Shown here in pieces: positions 24,436 to 32,612 of a stretch of 64,000 nt of DNA. The stretch is from Labrenzia sp. THAF82 (GTDB taxonomy: Bacteria; Pseudomonadota; Alphaproteobacteria; Rhizobiales; Stappiaceae), in contig NZ_CP045354.1 of NCBI RefSeq assembly GCF_009363435.1, positions 1,206,501-1,270,500 of the forward strand, written 5' to 3'. Under the pieces are notes generated by a model. It was not told the origin of the DNA. It was given only the letters and a program-made list of their open reading frames with translations, and did not search any database. The position numbers and the translations under genes are program-made. The first letter of the stretch is position 1, and each line of letters begins with the position of its first letter.

Positions 24436-25530
24436 TCAGGTGGTTTTGCTCGAAATCCGGTTGACGTGACCCATCTTGCGCCCGTCCCTGGTTTCGGCCT
24501 TGCCATAGAGGTGCAATTTGGCTGAAGGCTCTTCCAGAACAGCCTTCCAATCATCGGCATCATGGCCAATGAGGTTTTCCATGACGACGTCAGAGTGACG
24601 CGTTGCCGCGCCGAGCGGCCAACCCGCGACGGCACGAATATGCTGGTCGAACTGAGAGGTGAGACACGCATCTTGTGTCCAGTGACCGGAATTGTGAACT
24701 CGCGGTGCAATTTCGTTGACGAGCAATTCCTCGCCGTCGCCGCTCTTCACCAGAAACATTTCCACGCCCATCACGCCAACATAGTTAAGGCCTGTGACGA
24801 TTTTTGCGGCCATGTTCCGTGCCGCATCCAACGTTTCCTTCGCAACGCCCGCCGGCACAGTGGATGTCTTCAAAATGTGATTTTCATGATGGTTTCGGGC
24901 GATGTCGTAGCTGGCGCAATTGCCGTCAAGATCTCTGGCCACGATGACGGACACTTCACATTCAAAGTCAATCAAGGCTTCGAGGACGGTTGGCACACTG
25001 CCAAGCCGTTCATAGGCATTGGCGACATCATTGGGAGTGCGGATCATCAGCTGACCCTTGCCGTCATAGCCAAAGCGCCGCGTCTTCAAAACGCCTTTCC
25101 CGGCAAACTCAGCAACAGCCTGCTCGACGTCCTCTTGAGAATTGATCTCGCGGAAATCTGCAATCGCAACACCTGTGTCCGCGAGGAACCGCTTTTCCGA
25201 CAGTCGGTCCTGAGACACAGAAAGTGCTCTTGCGCCCGGGCGGACCGCCACCTTCCGGTCAAGATGGGCGGCTGTTGGTCCTGGGACGTTCTCAAACTCG
25301 TAAGTGACAACGGAAACGGCGGCCGCGAATCGATCAAGTGCGTCGACGTCCTCATAGGGCGCAACGGTGAAGTTGGAGCTGACATCGAAAGCGGGACTGT
25401 TGGGATCGGGACAAAAGATGTGCGATTTCAATCCGAGGCTGGCAGCTGACTGCGCCAGCATCCGGCCAAGTTGTCCGCCGCCGAGAATTCCGATCGTGTC
25501 GCCGGGGCTCAAACGGGTGTTGTCAGTCAT
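24436..25530 (-). CDS. purK: 5-(carboxyamino)imidazole ribonucleotide synthase
   Basis: ATP-dependent carboxylation of AIR to N5-CAIR in purine synthesis. The 364-residue protein shows the N-terminal GILGGGQLGRMLAQSA dinucleotide-like loop, then the ATP-grasp domain (VLKTRRFGYDGKGQ, EALIDFECEVSVIVARD, NEIAPRVHNSGHWT) and the C-terminal GAATRHSDVVMENLIG. The ATG at 25530 has AGGA 10 bases upstream; a GTG at 25554 is the alternative. PurE lies directly upstream with 48 bases between, so this is a purEK operon. Confidence 0.96.
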   Translation of the reverse strand: MTDNTRLSPGDTIGILGGGQLGRMLAQSAASLGLKSHIFCPDPNSPAFDVSSNFTVAPYEDVDALDRFAAAVSVVTYEFENVPGPTAAHLDRKVAVRPGARALSVSQDRLSEKRFLADTGVAIADFREINSQEDVEQAVAEFAGKGVLKTRRFGYDGKGQLMIRTPNDVANAYERLGSVPTVLEALIDFECEVSVIVARDLDGNCASYDIARNHHENHILKTSTVPAGVAKETLDAARNMAAKIVTGLNYVGVMGVEMFLVKSGDGEELLVNEIAPRVHNSGHWTQDACLTSQFDQHIRAVAGWPLGAATRHSDVVMENLIGHDADDWKAVLEEPSAKLHLYGKAETRDGRKMGHVNRISSKTT

Positions 25531-25578
25531 ATCGTGAAATCCTGCTGCGGACACTTCAAGCGGGCTTGCGTGAAAGGC

Positions 25579-26067
25579 CTAGTCGTCCGATGGCGTCTCG
25601 GCGACTGCTGCGGTGCGTTCGGCTCTGAATTTATTCAAGGCGGTTTCGATAGCGCTGCTTTGCAACGCAAGGACTGCGGCGGCCAGAAGGGCGGCATTGG
25701 TAGCGCCCGCTTTGCCAATCGCCAGGGTTCCAACCGGGATTCCTGCCGGCATCTGAACGATGGAAAGCAAGCTGTCTTCGCCCGAGAGCGCTTTGCTTTC
25801 CACTGGAACACCAAAAACCGGAAGGGATGTCAGCGAAGCCGTCATGCCGGGCAAGTGTGCTGCGCCCCCGGCTCCGGCAATGATAATCTTGAAGCCCTCG
25901 TCTTTCGCACCCTTGGCGAAGTCGTACATGCGGTCCGGCGTGCGGTGGGCGGAAACAATACGCGCCTCGTAGCTGACACCCAGTTGGTCGAGCGTGTCCG
26001 CCGCGTGTTTCATTGTCGGCCAGTCAGATTGACTGCCCATGATGATTGCGACGTCCGCTTGTGCCAT
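25579..26067 (-). CDS. purE: N5-CAIR mutase (PurE class I)
   Basis: Moves the carboxylate of N5-CAIR to give CAIR. The 162-residue length and the motifs [46 protein letters not shown] and [22 protein letters not shown] define class I PurE, with the catalytic His in SAHRTP and GAAHLPG. TGGAG lies 8 bases before the ATG. It is the first gene of purEK; the short DUF465 gene upstream on the same strand is 145 bases away. Confidence 0.97.
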   Translation of the reverse strand: MAQADVAIIMGSQSDWPTMKHAADTLDQLGVSYEARIVSAHRTPDRMYDFAKGAKDEGFKIIIAGAGGAAHLPGMTASLTSLPVFGVPVESKALSGEDSLLSIVQMPAGIPVGTLAIGKAGATNAALLAAAVLALQSSAIETALNKFRAERTAAVAETPSDD

Positions 26068-26212
26068 TTTATGCTCCAGTATCCGGCGGGCTCAGAAGAG
26101 CCGCGGAGTATAGGCAGCGCGCCGCACATCGCAAGACGCAAACGATGGAATTCCTTCGTTGCGGCAGCGAAGGGTTTTTGGGCAGGCCAGCGAAGTGGAG
26201 ATTTTCGGTTCT

Positions 26213-26419
26213 TCAGGCGATGATGTCGGGGAACAACTGGTCTTCCAGAGCCGAGATTCGATCCTTGATCATCAGCTTCTTTTTCTTCAGTCGCTGCAGT
26301 TGAAGCGCGTCATGGTTCGACGTTGCTCCGAGTGCTTCGACGGCAACGTCAAGATCCCGGTGTTCCTGACGAAGCTGCGCCAGCTCCAACCGCAAAGCAT
26401 CCTGATCTATTCGCGCCAT
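26213..26419 (-). CDS. DUF465 (YdcH-like) small coiled-coil protein
   Basis: A 68-residue protein, nearly all helix: ALRLELAQLRQEHRDLDVAV then QLQRLKKKKLMIKDRISALE, the DUF465 pattern that ends in a basic KKKKLxxKDxI motif. AGGGGA lies 6 bases before the ATG. Function unknown; the family occurs as short soluble proteins in most proteobacteria. A second, shorter copy is encoded divergently 357 bases away. Confidence 0.88.
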   Translation of the reverse strand: MARIDQDALRLELAQLRQEHRDLDVAVEALGATSNHDALQLQRLKKKKLMIKDRISALEDQLFPDIIA

Positions 26420-26775
26420 CTATGTCCCCTAAAGCCGGACATGAGTCCTAATCTATTTTGCAGCTGTCGGGCAAGATAGCATCTTTGGCAAGTCAACAAT
26501 CACGCTTCCCGGGCCATGCTGCCCACGAAATGGGACAAAAAGACCTAGAAATCCTGATGCTGTGGAAAATGTCATCGTGCAAAGCACGCATGAGAATTTT
26601 TTGTGAGTTTTGAGCCTCTTATTTGCACCCGGTTTTTCAGGATTTCCTAAGGTTAGTTGGAAGAATGCATTATTTGACGGCGAAGCGTCTCAGATATGCA
26701 GATTCAGCAATCGACAAGGCTGGAAATTGTGTGGCACGATGAAAAGGTTGAGCCAACAGACAGGAGAAAAATTCC
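26420..26775. other. Intergenic region between two divergent DUF465 genes
   Basis: No gene seen. It must carry promoters for both DUF465 genes. TTGACG at about 26673 with a following GATATG at 14 bases is only a poor promoter match. The region is AT-richer than its surroundings. Confidence 0.35.
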
Positions 26776-26955
26776 ATGTCAATGCAGTCACATCTCGCAG
26801 AACTTGAGCGCCGCCACGCAGAAATGAAACGCAAGATCGAAGACGCTCTGATGCATCCGAGTACCGACTCCCTGCAATTGGCTGACATGAAGCGACAGAA
26901 ACTCAAGATCAAGGACGAGATCGAACGACTACGCAGTAACGACACGCTGCACTAG
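26776..26955 (+). CDS. DUF465 small protein, second copy
   Basis: A 59-residue ORF, too short for routine ORF lists. It reads HLAELERRHAEMKRKIEDAL, a short loop, then MKRQKLKIKDEIERLRS, again the two-helix DUF465 pattern with the basic KLKIKDEI motif. A clear CAGGAGA ribosome site lies 10 bases upstream, and an excellent terminator follows 26 bases after the stop, so this is a real single-gene transcript. Confidence 0.9.
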   Translation: MSMQSHLAELERRHAEMKRKIEDALMHPSTDSLQLADMKRQKLKIKDEIERLRSNDTLH

Positions 26956-26980
26956 CGATCCCCTTGAAAAGAGAAATCGA

Positions 26981-27009
26981 AACGCCGTGCTTCGCGCGGC
27001 GTTTTTTTT
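26981..27009 (+). terminator. Rho-independent terminator after the second DUF465 gene
   Basis: AACGCCGTGC-TTC-GCGCGGCGTT with one T-G pair, followed by a run of T to 27008. Confidence 0.92.
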
Positions 27010-27072
27010 ATATCTTGGTTCAGCTTAGTGGATGGTGCCACAGGTCAGCCTAATGAAGTTGCTATCCAACTT

Positions 27073-28707
27073 CTAAAGGGCCTTGGCCTGTTCTCTGAGC
27101 GCAAATTTCTGGATCTTGCCTGTCGACGTTTTCGGCAGTTCACAAAAGACCACGGTCTTCGGTGCTTTGAAACCTGCCAGATGGTTTTTGCAAAAGCTGA
27201 TCAGATCCGTTTCAAGGACATCCGCTCCGGGTTTCAATTCCACAAAGGCGCAGGGCGTCTCGCCCCACTTCTCGTCCGGTCTGGCAACCACGGCTGCGGC
27301 CTGAACATCGGAATGTTTGTAAAGAACCTCTTCCACTTCTATCGAGGAGATGTTTTCACCTCCAGAAATGATGATGTCCTTTGAACGGTCCTTGAGCTGA
27401 ATGTAGCCGTCCGGATGCCGAACGCCGAGGTCGCCTGAATGGAACCAGCCGCCCCTGAAGGCCTTGTCGGTCGCCTCGGGATTTTTCAGATAACCTTTCA
27501 TGACCACGTTGCCGCGGAACATGACTTCCCCAAGCGTTTCTCCGTCTGAGGGAACGGGATCTAGGGTTTCCGGATCGAGCACAGTGAGATCCTCCAGCGC
27601 GACATATCTCACACCCTGGCGCGCCTTTTTCTGTGCCTGCTCTTCTATGGAAAGCGCGTCCCATTCCCGTTTCCAGTCATTTACGACGGCCGGACCATAC
27701 ACTTCTGTCAGGCCGTAAAGATGGGTGACATTGAAGCCTGCGGTTTTCATGGCAGCCAGAACGCTTTCGGGAGGTGGGGCCGCCGCGGTGAAAAACTCGA
27801 CTTCCCGATCAAGTTCGCGCTTTTGGTCAGGGGCCGCATTCAGGAGCGTGGACATGATGATCGGAGCACCGCACAGATGGGTCACTCCCTCATCGGCTAT
27901 CAGATCCCACATCGTGTCCGGTCTTACCCAACGCAGGCACACATGAGTGCCGGCGACAATCGACAGCGACCAGGGGAAGCACCAGCCGTTGCAGTGAAAC
28001 ATTGGCAGGGTCCAAAGATAGACCGGATGCTTTCCCATGGCGGCTGTAATGACGTTGGCCTGGGCCAGAAGGTAAGCGCCGCGATGGTGATAGACGACAC
28101 CTTTCGGGTTGCCGGTCGTGCCGGAAGTATAGTTGAGCGTGATTGCGTCCCATTCGTCGTCCGGTAGCGACCAGTTGAACTCGGGATCTCCCGTTTGAAT
28201 GAAGTTCTCGTAGTCGAGAGATCCCAGGCGCTCGCCGTCCTGCGGAAACTCCGGATCGGAATAGTCGATAACGATTGGGTTGACGCTCGCGATCGAGAGG
28301 GCTTCCTTGACGACCGATGCATATTCTCGATCAGTGATGAGCACTTTCGCGTTGGCGTGATCGAGCTGGAAAGCGATGATCGCTGCGTCCAGTCGCGTAT
28401 TCATGGAATGGAGAACAGCCCTGGCCATTGGAACACCGTAATGGGCCTCAAGCATCGGAGGGACATTGGATAGCATCACGCTGACGGTGTCGTCCCTGCC
28501 GACACCGAGACCCGTAAGCGCTGAGGCAAGTTGCCGGGACCGGCGATAAAACGTCCGGTAATCGGTGCGCTGACTGCCATGTATGATCGCCGTGACTTCC
28601 GGAAACACATCAGCGGCGCGCGCCAGAAAACTGAGCGGTGACAGGGCGGCGAAGTTCGCCTCGTTTTTCTCAAGTCCCCGCGCAAACGGACTGACGCCGG
28701 TGTCCAT
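27073..28707 (-). CDS. AMP-forming acyl-CoA synthetase
   Basis: A 544-residue ligase of the ANL superfamily that activates a carboxylic acid to its CoA thioester through an acyl-AMP. The P-loop-like YTSGTTGNPKGVVYHHRGAY, the adenine region HLYGLTEVYGPAV, the GWFHSGDLGVRHPDGYI hinge segment and the C-terminal PKTSTGKIQKFALR with the catalytic Lys are all present. The pattern places it with medium-chain and short-chain (AlkK- or DmdB-like) enzymes rather than FadD; substrate is not decided. The ATG at 28707 sits 6 bases after GGGAGG. A TauE-type permease gene precedes it on the same strand. Confidence 0.9.
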   Translation of the reverse strand: MDTGVSPFARGLEKNEANFAALSPLSFLARAADVFPEVTAIIHGSQRTDYRTFYRRSRQLASALTGLGVGRDDTVSVMLSNVPPMLEAHYGVPMARAVLHSMNTRLDAAIIAFQLDHANAKVLITDREYASVVKEALSIASVNPIVIDYSDPEFPQDGERLGSLDYENFIQTGDPEFNWSLPDDEWDAITLNYTSGTTGNPKGVVYHHRGAYLLAQANVITAAMGKHPVYLWTLPMFHCNGWCFPWSLSIVAGTHVCLRWVRPDTMWDLIADEGVTHLCGAPIIMSTLLNAAPDQKRELDREVEFFTAAAPPPESVLAAMKTAGFNVTHLYGLTEVYGPAVVNDWKREWDALSIEEQAQKKARQGVRYVALEDLTVLDPETLDPVPSDGETLGEVMFRGNVVMKGYLKNPEATDKAFRGGWFHSGDLGVRHPDGYIQLKDRSKDIIISGGENISSIEVEEVLYKHSDVQAAAVVARPDEKWGETPCAFVELKPGADVLETDLISFCKNHLAGFKAPKTVVFCELPKTSTGKIQKFALREQAKAL

Positions 28708-28803
28708 GATCATCCTCCCTTGATCGGTATCTGGCGGTATGAAAACCGGAAACAGTCGGCCGCGCAATTCATCATTGCAGGGACCGACCGTCTGAACCTG
28801 AGT

Positions 28804-29568
28804 TCATGCAAGTAACGCGATCAGACCGTCATAGGTGAGTTTGACACCGATCAGGCCCATGACAATGTAGATAACCGAATAGAAGGTATCGGCCTTGACG
28901 ATCCTGACCAGCCAGACGCCGACCAGAGTTGCGACCAGGGCCACGGGAAATAGAGCGACCGATGTCGACAGGTTGGTGGCATCGAATTGGCCAAGCAGAA
29001 AGTAGGGAACAAGCTTGATCGCATTGACCGTTGCGAAGAAAATGACGCCTGTTCCGGCGAAGAGGACGGGTGCGAGGCGCAGCGGCAGCATATACATCTG
29101 AAACGGTGGCCCGCCCGTATGGCTGATGAAGCTGGTGAAGCCGGCAACGGTTCCCCAGAATGTTCCCTTTGCAACGCTGTGGCTCTTGGCAGCATCGTTT
29201 TTGCGTTGCTTGAAGATATAGTCGGCAACGAAAGCCAGAGACATGATCCCGATCAGGAAAATGACAAAGGCATCATTGACGTAGGCCGCTGTTGCCCATC
29301 CGATACTGATGCCGGCGACAGCCGCGGGCATCAGAATTGCCAGGGATCGCCAGTCCGCCCGGCCCCGGTAGGCAAGCAGCGCAATCACATCCATTACAAT
29401 CAAGATCGGTAACAGGATGCCAGCTGCCTGGATCGGGGGGATGGCCAGCGACATGATCGGAACTCCAAGCATGGCGAAAGTGCCACCAAAACCTCCTTTG
29501 GACAGGCCAACGAAAAAAATCGCCGGAATCGCCGCAGCGTAAAACCAGATGTCTGTGATCGGGGTCAT
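28804..29568 (-). CDS. TauE/SafE family membrane permease
   Basis: About 254 residues, with eight predicted membrane helices in the two-repeat TauE/SafE pattern (AIPAIFFVGLSKGGFGGTFAMLGVP near the start and GFTSFISHTGGPPFQMYMLP in the second half). Members export or take up sulfonates, sulfite and sulfoacetate. The start is uncertain: ATG 29568 (MTPITDIWF) has no strong ribosome site. It is on the same strand as the acyl-CoA synthetase gene, which starts 96 bases downstream, and divergent from prpE. A further TauE-type gene is at 60.4-61.2 kb. Confidence 0.85.
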   Translation of the reverse strand: MTPITDIWFYAAAIPAIFFVGLSKGGFGGTFAMLGVPIMSLAIPPIQAAGILLPILIVMDVIALLAYRGRADWRSLAILMPAAVAGISIGWATAAYVNDAFVIFLIGIMSLAFVADYIFKQRKNDAAKSHSVAKGTFWGTVAGFTSFISHTGGPPFQMYMLPLRLAPVLFAGTGVIFFATVNAIKLVPYFLLGQFDATNLSTSVALFPVALVATLVGVWLVRIVKADTFYSVIYIVMGLIGVKLTYDGLIALLA

Positions 29569-29751
29569 GGGCCAAAGAACGTGAGAGGTAAAGGGGAAGG
29601 GACCGGCAAACAAGCATGCCAAAGTGTTTACGTAAAGTCCCGACCGTCGAATTGCCTACGCGTGAAGGCTTGCAATTTGACCTTCCCTTACAGCACTCTG
29701 TCCGGCAAAAGGCGGGGTTTTGACCCGGTCGGCGTTTGGGAGGACATAGCG

Positions 29752-31659
29752 ATGGCAAGCCGGTATCACGAGGTCTATCAAGGCTGGAAAAACGATCCGT
29801 TGGGATTTTGGAAAACGGCGGCATCTGAAATCGACTGGGATTCGACATCCGATACGGTTTTTGATCCGGATCAGGGGCAATACGGTCGCTGGTTCCCGGA
29901 CTGGGAATGCAACACCTGCTACAACTGCCTGGACAGGCATGTGGAACGCGGTCGCCCTGGCCAGCCGGCGCTGATCTACGATAGCCCGATTACCGGCAGG
30001 ACGGCGACCTACACTTATGCTGAACTTCTGGAGGAAGTGGAAGCACTGGCCTGCGTGCTGTCCGATCGCGGACTGCAAAAGGGTGACCGGGCCATCATCT
30101 ATATGCCGATGATACCCCAAGCAGTCATGGCCATGCTGGCCTGTGCGCGGCTAGGCATCGTCCATTCGGTCGTATTTGGGGGCTTTGCCGCCAACGAGTT
30201 GGCAACACGTATCGATGATGCCACACCGAAAGCCATCATCGCGGCTTCTTGCGGCATCGAGCCGGGCCGTGTCATCGCCTATAAACCGCTGATCGATAAC
30301 GCGATTGAGTTGGCGTCTCACTCGCCTGAGTGCTGTCTGGTTTATCAACGCGATGAAAAACCCGCTGACATGGTTTCCGGGCGTGACTTCGACCTGGGTG
30401 CGCTGCAGGCGCAGGCCGTTGCCGAGGGCCGCAGGATTGCACCGGTTCCCGTCAAAGCATCGGATCCGCTCTATATTCTTTATACGTCCGGCACGACTGG
30501 CCAGCCCAAAGGAGTGGTGCGCGACAATGGCGGCCATATGGTCGCGTTGAAATGGTCGATGAGCAATCTCTATGACATTCAACCGGGTGAGGTGTTCTGG
30601 GCTGCTTCTGATGTCGGCTGGGTGGTTGGTCATTCCTACATCTGCTATGCGCCGCTGCTGCACGGCTGCACCACCATCGTGTTCGAAGGCAAACCGGTGG
30701 GAACACCGGATGCCGGGACTTTCTGGCGGGTGATCTCGGATCATAATGTGGTGTCACTGTTCACGGCGCCGACCGCGTTCCGGGCGATCCGCAAGGAAGA
30801 TCCGGAAGGCAAGCTGATCAAGAAATACGATCTCTCCCAGTTTCGATCGCTGTTTTTGGCTGGTGAACGTGCAGACCCGGAAACGGTCAATTGGGCCATC
30901 GATCAGCTTCAGGTGCCAGTGATCGATCATTGGTGGCAAACCGAAACGGGATGGTGCATCGTCGGCAATCCGATGGGTTTGGGAAAACTACCCGTCAAGC
31001 CGGGTTCTCCTACCGTTCCAATGCCGGGATACGACGTGCAGGTGCTGGATGATGCCGGCCACCCGCTTGGGCCCAACACACTAGGAAACATTGTCGTAAA
31101 ACTGCCGATGCCGCCTGGGTGCCTGCCGACACTGTGGAATGCCGATCAGCGTTTCTTCGATGCTTACCTTGCCGAGTTTCCGGGCTACTACAAAACTGCG
31201 GACGCGGGTGTCATTGATGATGACGGCTATCTTTCGATCATGGCGCGGACCGACGACATCATCAATGTTGCCGGTCACCGGCTTTCCACCGGCGGCATGG
31301 AAGAAGTTCTGGCAACCCACGCAGACGTTGCCGAGTGTGCGGTGATTGGCATTGCCGACAAGCTCAAAGGGCAGCTGCCTTGCGGTTTCGTCGTCCTCAA
31401 GGCCGGTGTTGATCGGGACCATGCGATCATCGAAAAGGAATTGATCGGGCTCGTTCGCGAAAAGATCGGGCCCGTCGCGGCTTTCAAGATCGCGATCACT
31501 GTCGAACGACTGCCAAAAACGCGTTCCGGCAAGATCCTGCGAGGCACCATGCGCCAGATTGCTGATGGTGAGAGTTACAAGATGCCCGCCACGATCGATG
31601 ATCCTGCGATTTTGGACGAAATCACTGACGCCTTGAAAACACACGGGATTTCCAGCTGA
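29752..31659 (+). CDS. prpE: Propionyl-CoA synthetase
   Basis: A 635-residue acetyl/propionyl-CoA synthetase-type ligase. The length and motifs (SEIDWDSTSDTVFD, FPDWECNTCYNCLDRHVERG, TSGTTGQPKGVVRDNGGHM, DVGWVVGHSYICYAPLL, WWQTETGW, PKTRSGKILRGTMRQIA) match PrpE, including the KTRSGKILR lysine that is acetylated or propionylated as a control in this family. CNTCYNCLDRHV favours propionate over acetate use. The ATG at 29752 follows GGGAGGA at 8 bases. Divergent from the TauE gene with 183 bases between; an SDR gene follows after 133 bases. Confidence 0.94.
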   Translation: MASRYHEVYQGWKNDPLGFWKTAASEIDWDSTSDTVFDPDQGQYGRWFPDWECNTCYNCLDRHVERGRPGQPALIYDSPITGRTATYTYAELLEEVEALACVLSDRGLQKGDRAIIYMPMIPQAVMAMLACARLGIVHSVVFGGFAANELATRIDDATPKAIIAASCGIEPGRVIAYKPLIDNAIELASHSPECCLVYQRDEKPADMVSGRDFDLGALQAQAVAEGRRIAPVPVKASDPLYILYTSGTTGQPKGVVRDNGGHMVALKWSMSNLYDIQPGEVFWAASDVGWVVGHSYICYAPLLHGCTTIVFEGKPVGTPDAGTFWRVISDHNVVSLFTAPTAFRAIRKEDPEGKLIKKYDLSQFRSLFLAGERADPETVNWAIDQLQVPVIDHWWQTETGWCIVGNPMGLGKLPVKPGSPTVPMPGYDVQVLDDAGHPLGPNTLGNIVVKLPMPPGCLPTLWNADQRFFDAYLAEFPGYYKTADAGVIDDDGYLSIMARTDDIINVAGHRLSTGGMEEVLATHADVAECAVIGIADKLKGQLPCGFVVLKAGVDRDHAIIEKELIGLVREKIGPVAAFKIAITVERLPKTRSGKILRGTMRQIADGESYKMPATIDDPAILDEITDALKTHGISS

Positions 31660-31726
31660 CGTCTTTGCCTGACGTTACTGGAGGCAAGTGACCGCCATCG
31701 ACACCGCGTGAATTGCGAACTAATGT

Positions 31727-31748
31727 CGGGCCGCCGCGCAGCGGCCCG
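31727..31748 (+). other. Strong GC-rich hairpin between prpE and the SDR gene
   Basis: CGGGCCGC-CGCGCA-GCGGCCCG, an 8-bp perfect stem, with no T run on either side. It may be a processing or stabilising structure in a prpE-SDR transcript, or a Rho-assisted end. Confidence 0.45.
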
Positions 31749-31792
31749 CGCTCAAGACAGCGCAGTTTGAAACCAACAGCGGTGAGGATTCC

Positions 31793-32584
31793 GTGTCTCT
31801 GGAAAACAAGGTTGCCATTGTAACCGGCGCAGCTCGAGGAATCGGCTTCGCCGTAGCCAAGCGGTTTGTCATGGACGGCGCAAAAGTCGTGATCTGTGAT
31901 GTGGATGACGATGCTGGCGAGAGTGCAGCGGATGATCTTAAGACGCTCGGCGAAGCCACCTATATCCATGCAAATGTGGCGGAACGCCTGGATGTTCGCA
32001 ATCTGGTTGCCGAAACTCTGAACGCCTATGGTGAGATAGATATCCTGGTCAACAACGCGGGTATTGTCTCCGGTGCTGATTTTCTGGATTTCGAAGAAGA
32101 CGAATTCGACCGTGTTCTGTCGGTCAATCTCAAAGGTGTCTTCCTGTGTTCGCAAGCCGTTGCTCGGCATATGGTCGAAACGGTGGAAAATGGCGGGGCA
32201 CCAGGTTGCATAATCAACATGTCCTCGATCAACGCGGTGTTGGCAATCCCCACGCAGCTTGCCTATTGCGTTTCAAAGGGGGGCGTGTCGCAGCTGACAA
32301 AAACAGCGGCGTTATCGCTGGCAAAACATGGTATTCGCGTCAACGCCATCGGACCCGGATCAATCATGACAGACATGCTGTCTTCCGTGAATGACGATTC
32401 GGAGGCCAAGCAAAGACTGTTGTCGCGCACGCCCATGCTGCGCGTGGGCGACCCGGCTGAGATTGCAGGTGTCGCCGCATTTCTGGCGTCTGAAGACGCA
32501 AGCTATGTGACCGGCCAGACCATCATCGCCGATGGTGGCCGCATGCCGTTGAACTACACGGTGGAAGTGCCGGACGAGGAGTAA
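31793..32584 (+). CDS. Short-chain dehydrogenase/reductase family enzyme
   Basis: A 263-residue classical SDR. Cofactor loop TGAARGIGFAVA (residues about 12-20), acidic DVDDDAGE after strand 2 (Asp suggests NAD), NNAGIVSG, catalytic Ser in NMSSINAV and YCVSK (Tyr and Lys), then GPGSIMTDM and YVTGQTIIADGG. The motif is compatible with glucose or 3-oxoacyl type dehydrogenases; the substrate is not decided. The start is a GTG with GTGAGGATT upstream. It may be linked to propionate or acyl-CoA metabolism through the preceding prpE. Confidence 0.9.
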   Translation: MSLENKVAIVTGAARGIGFAVAKRFVMDGAKVVICDVDDDAGESAADDLKTLGEATYIHANVAERLDVRNLVAETLNAYGEIDILVNNAGIVSGADFLDFEEDEFDRVLSVNLKGVFLCSQAVARHMVETVENGGAPGCIINMSSINAVLAIPTQLAYCVSKGGVSQLTKTAALSLAKHGIRVNAIGPGSIMTDMLSSVNDDSEAKQRLLSRTPMLRVGDPAEIAGVAAFLASEDASYVTGQTIIADGGRMPLNYTVEVPDEE

Positions 32585-32612
32585 GGGCACCTTGAGCCCG
32601 ATCACAGGTGTT

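Noticed and set aside
24562-25449. 295-residue plus-strand ORF opposite purK.
   Set aside because: Opposite to a gene with complete ATP-grasp motifs; no own ribosome site or family pattern.
26460-26775. A second tRNA or riboswitch in the DUF465 gap.
   Set aside because: No cloverleaf, T-arm consensus or known riboswitch core is visible; only AT-rich sequence.
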